From: Lunatibacter salilacus
Lineage (GTDB): Bacteria; Bacteroidota; Bacteroidia; Cytophagales; Cyclobacteriaceae
Assembly: GCF_009797935.1 (NCBI RefSeq)
Contig: NZ_VOLC01000001.1
Coordinates: forward strand, 632,471-696,470
Length of the DNA: 64,000 nt
Direction of reading: 5' to 3'
Under the pieces are notes generated by a model. It did not search any database and was not told the DNA's origin. It saw only the letters and a program-made list of their open reading frames with translations. Positions within the stretch are counted from its first letter, which is position 1. The number at the start of each line of letters is the position of its first letter. A program made the position numbers and the translations under genes. Shown here piece by piece: positions 55,872 to 64,000 of the stretch.

Positions 55872-57338
55872 TTACGTTAAAATATCTTTAACCACATGCC
55901 CATGAACATCGGTCAACCGATACCTTCGCCCTTGGTGTTTAAAGGTTAGCCGCTCATGGTCAACACCCAAGAGATATAAAAGCGTGGCTTGAAAATCATG
56001 CACATGCACCGGCTTGTCCGATACATTATAACTAAATTCGTCCGTTTCTCCGTAAACCATGCCCGGCTTTACGCCGGCTCCCGCCATCCACATGGTAAAG
56101 CAACCCGGATGATGGTCTCTGCCATAATTGTCGGCAGTGAGCCTTCCTTGGGAAAAGCTGGTACGGCCAAACTCCCCTCCCCATACAACGAGTGTATCTT
56201 CCAACAAACCCCGCTGCTTCAAATCCATAATCAGACCAGCCGTAGCCTGATCGGTGCTAAGTGCCTGTTGTTTTATTCCTTTGGGCAAATTGCCATGCTG
56301 ATCCCAACCCATGTGGTAAAGCTGAATAAACTTGACATCCCGCTCTACCAATCTTCTGGCCTGGAGACAATTGGCGGCATAAGTGCCCGGAATTCGTGCA
56401 TCCTCTCCATACAAGTGATAAATATGGTCAGGCTCATTCGACATATCCACGGCATCGGGGACAGAGTTTTGCATCCTATAGGCCATTTCGTACTGGCTGA
56501 TTTTGGACTGTATCTCGGGATCACTCCAAAGATCAAATTGATGGGTATTCAATTCGGAAATAAAATCCAGTGCTCTTCGGCGGTCATGATCGTGGACACC
56601 ATGGGGATTGTTGAGATAAAGCACCGGGTCCTTGCCGGAACGGAACTGTATCCCCTGATGATGGGAAGGTAAGAACCCATTACTCCATGCATTCGAATTT
56701 AGGGGTTGGTCTCCCATACTTTTGGAAAGCAAGACCACAAAGTTGGGCAAATTGTCGTTGTCGCTGCCTAGACCGTAACTTAGCCAAGAACCGATGGAAG
56801 GCCTCCCGCTAAGCTGACTGCCTGTCTGCATAAACATCACTGCCGGCTCGTGGTTAATTGCGTCGGTAATCATTGACTTTACGATACAGAGATCATCCAC
56901 CACCTGTGCGGTGTAGGGAAATAGCTCACTTACCCACGCTCCGGACTGTCCGTATTGCTTAAAATCGTAAATTGATTTGACCAAAGGGAATGTAGATTGC
57001 TCGGACACCATTCCTGAATTACGCTGTGTTCCTTGGACAGAAGGTGGTATTTCCTTTCCGTGCCACTTTACCAATTCGGGTTTATAGTCGAAGGTTTCAA
57101 TTTGTGAGGGGCCTCCACTTTGAAAAAGGTAAATGACCCGTTTGGCCTTTGCGGGAAAATGAGTGCCATTCAACATTCCTCCAGAAATACCTTCGGCGGA
57201 TTTGGCCATCAGTTGGTCAGCCGCGAAAGATCCTGTCTTTCCCAAGAGGGAGGCTAATGCAATGGAACCGAAGCCTAAAGATGCTTTCTTCAAAAATCCA
57301 CGGCGGCTTTCCGCAAATATGTTCGATGGGTCTTGCAT
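55872..57338 (-). CDS. DUF1501 Tat-exported sulfatase-like protein
   Basis: The 488-aa product starts with a Tat signal ESRRGFLKKASLGFG (residues 10-24). The mature part fits DUF1501: FQSGGPSQIETFDYKP, HEPAVMFMQTGSQ, GWDQHGNL and VVWGGEFGRT, an alkaline-phosphatase/sulfatase-like fold. Enzyme activity is unproven. In many Planctomycetota and Bacteroidota this gene lies beside DUF1553 genes, as here. Confidence 0.93.
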   Translation of the reverse strand: MQDPSNIFAESRRGFLKKASLGFGSIALASLLGKTGSFAADQLMAKSAEGISGGMLNGTHFPAKAKRVIYLFQSGGPSQIETFDYKPELVKWHGKEIPPSVQGTQRNSGMVSEQSTFPLVKSIYDFKQYGQSGAWVSELFPYTAQVVDDLCIVKSMITDAINHEPAVMFMQTGSQLSGRPSIGSWLSYGLGSDNDNLPNFVVLLSKSMGDQPLNSNAWSNGFLPSHHQGIQFRSGKDPVLYLNNPHGVHDHDRRRALDFISELNTHQFDLWSDPEIQSKISQYEMAYRMQNSVPDAVDMSNEPDHIYHLYGEDARIPGTYAANCLQARRLVERDVKFIQLYHMGWDQHGNLPKGIKQQALSTDQATAGLIMDLKQRGLLEDTLVVWGGEFGRTSFSQGRLTADNYGRDHHPGCFTMWMAGAGVKPGMVYGETDEFSYNVSDKPVHVHDFQATLLYLLGVDHERLTFKHQGRRYRLTDVHGHVVKDILT

Positions 57339-57343
57339 AATTC

Positions 57344-60300
57344 TTATCTTATTGTATATCCGTCCGTTGTGTTCATTAATCCATTAATAACCGTAGCCAA
57401 TGCAGCTACTTGTACTGGATCTGATTCAGCCCTCAACTTCATACTGCCAGTTTCCACATAGGCAAGGGCATCGGATTGATTTTGTGTAAATTTTTCCTTT
57501 TCTTCCTGGTGGTATTTCCTCACCAGAGATAGTTCTTTTTGGTCTGGGGTTCTTCCTACACTCAGCCGGAATGCTGTCTCCAACAGTTCTTCGGCTCCCT
57601 GCTTTTCAGCTAATAAATTTTCAGCCATCACTCGGGCAGCTTCCAAGTATTGAGGATCATTGAGCAACACCAATGCTTGTAAAGGGGTGCTGGTCTGCCG
57701 CCGCCTTACCGAACATTCATTGCGATCCCCCACATCAAAGATCAGCATGGAGGGTGGCCCGGATGTTCTTTTCCATACGGTGTAAAGGCTCCTGCGATAA
57801 AGTCCTTCTCCCGGTTCCTGTTGGTATATGTAACGCCAGGATTTGGTGGTCAACTCGTCCCAAAGTCCTTCCGGCTGATACGGGTAGGCACTGGGTCCAC
57901 CCATCCGGTTAGCCAAGAGGCCACTTATGGCCAAGGCATTGTCCCGAACCATCTCGGCCGTCATTCTATAGCTTGGCCCACGGGCCAACATGTTGTTCTC
58001 CGGATCCTTTTCCAATAAGGTGGGATTGGTTTTGGAGGACTGTTGGTAAGTAGACGACATCACCATCAGCTTGTGCATTTTTTTGATATCCCAGCCAGAT
58101 TCCTGAAACGTCACCGCCAACCAATCCAACAGTTCAGGGTGTGTCGGCAGGTTGCCTTGGTTACCGAAGTCTCCCGATGAGGCTACAAGCCCTTTTCCAT
58201 AGTGCATCTGCCAAAGCCGGTTTACAAAAACCCTGGCCGTAAGTGGATGCTCTGGGTCAAAAAACCATTCTGCCAAACCCAACCGGTTTTTAGGTAGATC
58301 CTCAGGGAAAGGAAGCACCATCGAGGGAATATCTGGGAAAACCTCTTCGGTAGGCGCATTGTACATACCCCTGTCTAGAATAAATGTCGGTCGGGGCGTT
58401 TCTGTATCCCCCATTACCATAATTTCAGGGATATCTTCCACCACGTCCATTTTCTGCTTCTTTAATTCTCTAAGCCGATGCTCCGATTTTAATCCAGCTT
58501 GAAGTACCCTTTTTTTGTAAAATTCCAGTAGTAGGTCTTTGCTATCCGGCAGATTGGGCTGTGCCAAAAGGTCACTTACTGCCTCCTTTCGCTGCAGTTG
58601 CATCACTTCGAGGCCCGTAAGTTCCCGATTGTAAACGGCTATTTCATCCAATCCTCCTTTGAGGAACGTTTTCATTTTATCCCTCATACCCAAGGTTAGA
58701 CCTCGAAATCCATAGGTATGAATATCGGGTTTGAAAAGAATGGATTTATACAAATGGTCTGCTTTTACCAAAACGGGTACTTTCTCCCCATTCAGATATA
58801 TTCCTACACCTCCTGCTTTTCCTTGGCCATCGTAGGAAATGGTGATATTTGTCCACTCCTTGGCGGGGATTGGATCTACCGTTTCTACTTGGATTGCATT
58901 TGTAGGCCAGGAATAGGCCATAATAAATTTTATCCTATTGTCCTCCACATACAAGGAATAACCCTTTAATCCCAAGCGGATATCCTCGCAGTGATAAAGG
59001 AGGCCCGCTTCTTCGTACACCTTGTCTGGATATACAGAAAGTGATAAAGAGAATGGATCCGAATGGTCAAACCAACCTACTCTTTCCGGAAGGGTCAATG
59101 TGGTATAATCGTTCAGAAAAATGCTCTGGTTTTTCGCTCCGTCTGCGACATCGGGTTCTTTGATCTTTATGGGCTTTCCGCCCGGAACGGCATTGGGGCT
59201 ATCGTAAATTCCACCATTGGCCTCAAGTTTGTCCAAGGAATAATAGCTTACTAATCCTTTTTCGAGCTGTTGTTGTAACGCAGCAGTAATTTGTGTCTTA
59301 TTGGAGATCCATGATTCAAAGGAAGCATCAGCTACAGAAGAGGACGCAACAACTTGTTTTTCCTCGGATTGAATTTGAGCGTCAAGGTAGGTTAGCATTT
59401 TTTCCTGTTCCTCGTCCGTGAGGAGTAAGGAAGGACCCGGCACCTGCCCCGGTCCATAGACCGCTGTTCCGATTTCATTGGTACTGTTGAAAAAGGCAGA
59501 CAACTCGTAATATTCCTTTTGGCTGATCGGGTCATACTTATGGTCATGGCAGCGGGCACATTCCATGGATAAACCCAATATGGCTTTCCCCACTGTCTGG
59601 GTGCGGTCCGCTACATACTCCATGCGGTATTCTTCAAAAACGATCCCTGCTTCTGAATTCCGCTTGTGCAGTCGGTTAAAGGCAGTTGCCAAGATACTTT
59701 CCTGCGTTGGGTTTTCCACCAGATCGCCAGCCAATTGCCAGGTGATAAACTGCCGATAGGACATATTTTCATTAAATGCCTTGATCACCCAGTCCCTGTA
59801 GGGGCTAAAATCCCGATGCTTATCGTCCAAGTACCCATCAGAATCCGCAAAACGGGCCACATCCATCCAGTCGGCAGCCATACGTTCTCCATAAGCAGGC
59901 GAAGCAAGTAATATGTCGACGAGTTTCTCGTAGGCCGTTGGCGAATTATCGGAAACGAATGCATTTATCTCCTCCATGGTGGGAGGCAAACCTGTAAGGT
60001 CGAAGCTCAGTCTTCGGATAAGGGTTTCCTTCGATGCCGGATCGGAAGGGGTAAGTCCCTGTTCTTCTAGTTTTTTCCCGACAAACTGATCAATTTCACT
60101 TGTAGCCCAAGTATCGAACTGTGTCTTGGGGGGCTCATTTTTTACAGGCTTCAAAAAGGACCAATGTGGTTTATACGCTGCCCCCTGTTCCACCCATTTG
60201 GTTATTATGGCAATTTCTCTGGGCTCCAAAATTAGATGCGATTCCGGTGGGGGCATCATATAGTCTTCATCTTTGGAAAGCATACGCAAGACAGCATCAC

Positions 60301-60592
60301 TCTTTCCAGGCTTGCCGGGTACAAAAGCGTATTTACCGGAACTGGATTCCAGTGAGGCAAAAGCAAAATCTTCCAAATCAAGCCTGAGATTGGCTTGTTG
60401 GTTCGCGGCATCAGGCCCGTGGCAGGCAAAACATTTGTCAGAGAGGATGGGCTTGACGTGGTAATTGAAGTCGATCGCTTCCGGCAGGTCATCGTACACT
60501 TCGGCAATTTCTTCGGGGGGAGTCCAACCACATCCAGAAAGGGTGAAAGCAGCTATCGCTACTAAAAGAAAATACCTCGGGTTTATCATCAA
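57344..60592 (-). CDS. DUF1549/DUF1553 protein with N-terminal cytochrome-c-like domain
   Basis: First gene of a three-gene operon. The 1082-aa lipoprotein (lipobox SGC, Cys21) has a PSCyt1 cytochrome-c motif CFACH (Cys54, Cys57, His58), a DUF1549 domain (FDLTGLPPT, DWMDVARFADSDGY), a LamG/concanavalin-like insert near residues 470-660 and a DUF1553 C-terminal domain (RLWQMHYGKGLV, FGNQGNLPTHPELLDWLA). Such proteins are probably secreted redox/degradation factors of unknown substrate. Promoter and divergent regulator lie upstream. Confidence 0.93.
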   Translation of the reverse strand: MMINPRYFLLVAIAAFTLSGCGWTPPEEIAEVYDDLPEAIDFNYHVKPILSDKCFACHGPDAANQQANLRLDLEDFAFASLESSSGKYAFVPGKPGKSDAVLRMLSKDEDYMMPPPESHLILEPREIAIITKWVEQGAAYKPHWSFLKPVKNEPPKTQFDTWATSEIDQFVGKKLEEQGLTPSDPASKETLIRRLSFDLTGLPPTMEEINAFVSDNSPTAYEKLVDILLASPAYGERMAADWMDVARFADSDGYLDDKHRDFSPYRDWVIKAFNENMSYRQFITWQLAGDLVENPTQESILATAFNRLHKRNSEAGIVFEEYRMEYVADRTQTVGKAILGLSMECARCHDHKYDPISQKEYYELSAFFNSTNEIGTAVYGPGQVPGPSLLLTDEEQEKMLTYLDAQIQSEEKQVVASSSVADASFESWISNKTQITAALQQQLEKGLVSYYSLDKLEANGGIYDSPNAVPGGKPIKIKEPDVADGAKNQSIFLNDYTTLTLPERVGWFDHSDPFSLSLSVYPDKVYEEAGLLYHCEDIRLGLKGYSLYVEDNRIKFIMAYSWPTNAIQVETVDPIPAKEWTNITISYDGQGKAGGVGIYLNGEKVPVLVKADHLYKSILFKPDIHTYGFRGLTLGMRDKMKTFLKGGLDEIAVYNRELTGLEVMQLQRKEAVSDLLAQPNLPDSKDLLLEFYKKRVLQAGLKSEHRLRELKKQKMDVVEDIPEIMVMGDTETPRPTFILDRGMYNAPTEEVFPDIPSMVLPFPEDLPKNRLGLAEWFFDPEHPLTARVFVNRLWQMHYGKGLVASSGDFGNQGNLPTHPELLDWLAVTFQESGWDIKKMHKLMVMSSTYQQSSKTNPTLLEKDPENNMLARGPSYRMTAEMVRDNALAISGLLANRMGGPSAYPYQPEGLWDELTTKSWRYIYQQEPGEGLYRRSLYTVWKRTSGPPSMLIFDVGDRNECSVRRRQTSTPLQALVLLNDPQYLEAARVMAENLLAEKQGAEELLETAFRLSVGRTPDQKELSLVRKYHQEEKEKFTQNQSDALAYVETGSMKLRAESDPVQVAALATVINGLMNTTDGYTIR

Positions 60593-60627
60593 AGCGATTT
60601 GTTTTATTACGTTTGGATACTATTTCC

Positions 60628-60635
60628 AAATATAC
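60628..60635 (-). promoter_or_regulatory. -7 box of the DUF1553 operon
   Basis: The reverse strand reads TATATTTG, an exact TAnnTTTG match, about 36 bases before the DUF1553 start. Confidence 0.55.
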
Positions 60636-60671
60636 AGGAATAGTTTTTAAGAAATGACGTTAAAAAACTGT

Positions 60672-60704
60672 TTTGTTAACTGTTAAAAGTAATGATTATA
60701 TTTA
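60672..60704 (+). promoter_or_regulatory. promoter of the divergent regulator gene
   Basis: TTTG (60672-60675) and TATATTTA (60697-60704), 21 bases apart, resemble the -33/-7 pair. Confidence 0.45.
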
Positions 60705-60725
60705 AGAAAATGAATTTTCCGGAAG

Positions 60726-61952
60726 ATGGAAGGACATGATTATTTGGCACTTGTAGAAAAAATTATCGAAAGCCGTTCGTTTGGACGGTCGGATACGTAT
60801 GCCAATCTACTCAGATACCTGATGACTTGTTCCTTGGAGGATCGGGTTCCCAAGGAGGCAACAATTGCAGCTGAAATCTTTGGCAAGACCGGATTTGATC
60901 CCTCCCAAAGTACCTTGGTCCGGGTATATCTTTATAATCTTCGGAAGAAACTGAAAAAATACTATTCCCAAGAAGGAGCCGAAGATCCCGTTGTATTACA
61001 TATACCAACGGGCAGCTACCGGATTGAGTTTACCTCAACTGAATCGCAACCAACTTTTTCCAAAAGCGCAACTTCTTTCTCAAAGAGAACAGTTCTCATC
61101 GCACTGCTAGCTTTTGCTGTTATCACGCTCGGATACTTGCTTTTTCTGGAAAAAGATAGCAGGCATTCTTTTAGCAAAGAACCTCTTTGGCAGGATTTAC
61201 TGTCTGGGGATCAACCTACCATGTTGCTGCTTGGGGATTTGTTTATTTATACCGCATTTGATTCAGCTTTGGGCACAACCCGAATTCTACGGGACACACG
61301 TATCAATTCACGACAAGAATTTGATAGCTATCGGGAACAACACCCAGACATCGCCAGTGAACTTGGAACATTGTCCTATGGGTTGCTTATCCAGTCAAGT
61401 GCCTTGTGGATTAAGCGGCTGACGGAGATCTTCCATGCTGCAAAAAAGGATTATACCATACGTATGGTTTCCCGCTTTAATCCGAAAGAACTGCAAGACT
61501 ACGATATAATGGTTGTCGGAATGATCAAAACGCTTGGGATCTTTCGTTCCTATTTTGCCAATTCGGCGTTCAGATACGATATCGATGATGATGCTTTGGT
61601 TTTGAAAACCTCCACAGATGGAGAGGGAACTGTGTATAAACCATCCGGGGATCCGGATGCCTACCATACGGACTATGCCGTGATGGCTAAATTTCCCGGT
61701 CCCAATAACAACACCGTGTATCTGTTCGGTGGAATCTGGGACACAGGTGCTACCCAAAGTCTCAAGTGCTTTACAGATCCCCGTTTGCTGGAATCATTGA
61801 AGGCTGAAATGGTAAAAACGCTGGGAGAAGTTCCGGAGTACTACGAAGTATTGCTGGAGGTCAATGGTGTGGATAGGATGGAACTTACGCCGAAAATCCT
61901 TCAAGTTCATGCTATTTCCAATCCATCGGCGATTTGGGCGGCAGGAAGATAA
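60726..61952 (+). CDS. membrane-anchored winged-helix regulator
   Basis: The 408-aa protein has a cytoplasmic DNA-binding domain of about residues 1-100 (LLRYLMTCSLED, PKEATIAAEIFGK, LVRVYLYNLRKKLKKYY, HIPTGSYRIEF), a helix at about 122-141 and a periplasmic or outer part that probably senses a signal. This layout resembles CadC/ToxR-type one-component regulators. It is divergent from the DUF1553 operon, which it likely controls. The ligand is unknown. Confidence 0.8.
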   Translation: MEGHDYLALVEKIIESRSFGRSDTYANLLRYLMTCSLEDRVPKEATIAAEIFGKTGFDPSQSTLVRVYLYNLRKKLKKYYSQEGAEDPVVLHIPTGSYRIEFTSTESQPTFSKSATSFSKRTVLIALLAFAVITLGYLLFLEKDSRHSFSKEPLWQDLLSGDQPTMLLLGDLFIYTAFDSALGTTRILRDTRINSRQEFDSYREQHPDIASELGTLSYGLLIQSSALWIKRLTEIFHAAKKDYTIRMVSRFNPKELQDYDIMVVGMIKTLGIFRSYFANSAFRYDIDDDALVLKTSTDGEGTVYKPSGDPDAYHTDYAVMAKFPGPNNNTVYLFGGIWDTGATQSLKCFTDPRLLESLKAEMVKTLGEVPEYYEVLLEVNGVDRMELTPKILQVHAISNPSAIWAAGR

Positions 61953-62027
61953 ACCACTAAATCAATCCCTCCACTCCAAATAGTTTAAAGGCCAGGATAT
62001 TTCCTAAAGTAGGGGATATTCCCACTA

Positions 62028-63716
62028 TCAGGTTCCAAATTCTTTAAAAAAATTATTCTCCGCCTCAACTGTACCAATCAAAATTAGCTCTACTCCTTCG
62101 GAAATGATGTCTGTTGGTTCGGGGTTTATTTTCATGCCTGTTTCGCTTTTGATTGCAATGATGGTACAGCCCGTTTCTTTGCGGATATTGCTCTCGGCAA
62201 TACTTTTGCCTACCAATTGCTCGGGAGCTTTTACCTTTATCAAATCCAATCCCTCTGCCACCATTAAGGTGTCGCTTCTTTTAAGTAGGTTAAGTATTGC
62301 ATTGGCTCCCATGGATGCATAGGAAAGGACAAAATCCGCCCCGGCCCGGTGCATAGTGGCCAAGTTTCTCTCCAACGTAGATCGGGAAATCACCTGCATA
62401 TCAGGACGTAACTTACGGCAATAAACAGTCAAGTACACGTTTACATCATCGTCATGGGTAGAGATAATAGCACAGGGTGCCTTATCAATGCCTGCTTTCA
62501 GCAACACTTCGTATTCTGCCGCATCCCCAAAAATATATTTTTCATCATTAAGAATTCTATCCGGCAATTTCTCGACGATCCGATAGTCCAAGCCTCTCTC
62601 CAACAATGCCCTTCCGGTAGCCCTTCCTACCCTGCCGCCGCCAATGATAAGTAATGGTGCTGTTTTGGTTTTTTTGATACAGAAGTTTTTGTTATACAAC
62701 TCGATCTGTTTTGATGAACCCGCCAAAACTAACACTGTATTTTTGTTGATTACCGATTCAGGCTGTGCCGCTTTAAATTTCCCCCGTTCCCACACACCCA
62801 AAACATTTACGCCCACAATGGCCCTTAGCCCGGTTTCACGTAGCTGCTTTCCAACTAAAGAAGAACCCTTTACGGAGGCTTCGGCAATTTTTAGCGCTCC
62901 AAATTCCCCGATAATCTGAGCGGAGGCATCTCCTCCACTCGCTCTTCTAGCAAGATAAATACCCATAATTTCACCCAGCCTGATAACGTGTGTACAACCA
63001 GCCAACTGCAGAATGTCCTCAGAAGCCTCAACATTGCAGGTGGCTATAATGGGAACTTTTAAGCTAACTTCCCTGACGGTAAATGCAACCCCAGTATTCA
63101 CAACATCTGAGGCAGTAGTTGCCACTAATGCAGCCTGCTGCACATGCAACGCTCTATAAGTCTCCGGATCATCAAGATCCCCCAGCATTACCTCAATATC
63201 CATTTCCCGAAGCCGTAATCCTTCGGCATAATCCCTCACCAATACCACGTAGGGAAAGTTTATCCTTTTCAGTTTTTTGATCAATGCCTCCGCTACCGGA
63301 TCAAATTTCGTAAGCACCACATGACCCTTTATACTATCTGGTAATTTCCTTGGTACCCGAGCTTGTTCTTGTGCCTTCATCCAAGGGGAATAGAAAAAAT
63401 TAATAAAAGTAAAAGGAAACAGAATTAACAAAAACAGCATCCCCGTCATCAGTACGATGATACTAAATGTTCTTCCCAAATCCCCATCGAAAGTAATATC
63501 ACCAAATCCCAAGGTCGACATTACGGTTAGCGTCCAGTAAAATCCCGTAATCCAAGAAAACTCCTTTCCCTCCCGAAGCATCAAGAGATGAAAACAGATG
63601 GTAAAAAAAATAATTATCGCCAAAAGAACAGCAGAAAGCTTTATCAATAGAAGCAGATTTCGCTGTTCAGGCTTATTCTTCAAAAAGAAACTAATTTGGG
63701 TAAAAAGGATTTTCAT
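62028..63716 (-). CDS. potassium channel protein with two RCK (TrkA-N/C) domains
   Basis: The 562-aa protein has a TM1 helix near residues 24-47, a pore filter STLGFGD (67-73, a variant of TVGYGD), a TM2 helix near 83-106 and then two RCK/TrkA modules, the first from about residue 131 (KGHVVLTKF) and the second around residue 350 (LLIIGGGRVGRATG). The two Rossmann units are expected to gate potassium flow by nucleotides or other ligands. Length is normal for the two-RCK type. Confidence 0.9.
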   Translation of the reverse strand: MKILFTQISFFLKNKPEQRNLLLLIKLSAVLLAIIIFFTICFHLLMLREGKEFSWITGFYWTLTVMSTLGFGDITFDGDLGRTFSIIVLMTGMLFLLILFPFTFINFFYSPWMKAQEQARVPRKLPDSIKGHVVLTKFDPVAEALIKKLKRINFPYVVLVRDYAEGLRLREMDIEVMLGDLDDPETYRALHVQQAALVATTASDVVNTGVAFTVREVSLKVPIIATCNVEASEDILQLAGCTHVIRLGEIMGIYLARRASGGDASAQIIGEFGALKIAEASVKGSSLVGKQLRETGLRAIVGVNVLGVWERGKFKAAQPESVINKNTVLVLAGSSKQIELYNKNFCIKKTKTAPLLIIGGGRVGRATGRALLERGLDYRIVEKLPDRILNDEKYIFGDAAEYEVLLKAGIDKAPCAIISTHDDDVNVYLTVYCRKLRPDMQVISRSTLERNLATMHRAGADFVLSYASMGANAILNLLKRSDTLMVAEGLDLIKVKAPEQLVGKSIAESNIRKETGCTIIAIKSETGMKINPEPTDIISEGVELILIGTVEAENNFFKEFGT

Positions 63717-63867
63717 GCTGTCTCGCGGCGAACGGGATACGGTATAGACACAAGATTAAGCAATCCACTTGGCATAAGAAATAGTTTGAAAAAAAATTTA
63801 AGCAGTCTACTGGTTTCAACCGCTAATTTTTTTAAAAAAAGGAATTACATTTCAGAAAAACAAGTCG

Positions 63868-63875
63868 TACATTTG
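63868..63875 (+). promoter_or_regulatory. putative -7 box of the gene at the window end
   Basis: TACATTTG matches TAnnTTTG, 17 bases before the ATG at 63893. The -33 box is not clear. Confidence 0.45.
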
Positions 63876-63892
63876 TACTGGAATAAAACGTC

Positions 63893-64000
63893 ATGCGACT
63901 AGGAAGTATTCATGCCAAAAATAAGTTGTGCAAAACCGTAAATGGGTTTTTGCGATTGATTGGTGTGGCCATTATATTTTTAACGGTTTCCTCTTTTGCA
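63893..64000 (+). CDS. partial CDS of an exported protein, cut by the window end
   Basis: An ATG at 63893 opens a frame that stays open to the window edge. After a basic region it has a hydrophobic signal (LIGVAIIFLTVSSFA). The remainder lies beyond the window, so no family can be named. Confidence 0.5.
   Translation, partial: MRLGSIHAKNKLCKTVNGFLRLIGVAIIFLTVSSFA

Overview
The window is a chromosomal segment of a Bacteroidota bacterium, most likely Cytophagales/Cyclobacteriaceae-like. The evidence is a SusC/SusD pair, PorT-type barrels, lipoproteins, a Bacteroidota-sized NusA and IF-2, DUF1501/DUF1553 proteins, promoter-like TAnnTTTG boxes and only occasional Shine-Dalgarno sequences. Assignment is from gene content and motifs, not from a database search.

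Layout. 1-5.4 kb: a 74-bp tandem repeat, then the leftward rimP-nusA-infB operon and a small membrane protein gene. 5.6-10.9 kb: cysS, a glutaminyl-cyclase/M28-type lipoprotein, galK and a secreted SGNH esterase. 11.1-14 kb: a type II restriction-modification island (C5 methyltransferase overlapping a putative endonuclease, with a convergent vsr). 14.1-22.6 kb: a methyltransferase, a six-hairpin polysaccharide enzyme, a YdcF-like protein and a SusC/SusD pair. 22.7-33.5 kb: a frameshifted AAA ATPase, PorT-like protein, gltX, several small envelope proteins, polA and radA.

33.6-41.1 kb is the most interesting coding region. It is a tightly packed leftward four-gene operon: a C5 DNA methyltransferase, a protein with both an N-terminal GHKL (MutL/MORC/Hsp90-like) ATPase and a C-terminal histidine-kinase module, a receiver-like protein, and an OLD-like ABC ATPase with a probable TOPRIM nuclease domain. 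I read it as a defence module that joins DNA methylation, a two-component-like relay and a nuclease.

41.6-51.8 kb: an M3 peptidase, a methyltransferase gene broken by an in-frame stop, an M14 carboxypeptidase, a dipeptide epimerase with a PLP enzyme, an outer-membrane protein and a GH-A-type glycosidase. At 51.9-52.2 kb a compact transcription unit (promoter, tRNA-like RNA, terminator) encodes an RNA with near-perfect tRNA-Leu-like acceptor, D and T arms but no usable anticodon loop and a roughly 55-nt structured variable arm. 52.6-54.8 kb: an AAA/DUF4143 ATPase behind a perfect 18-bp palindrome, then a repeat-rich stretch with a decayed AbrB/MazE-like gene. 54.8-62 kb: a three-gene DUF1553/DUF1501/NHL operon with a divergent membrane-anchored regulator. 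The window ends with a two-RCK potassium channel protein and the start of an exported protein.
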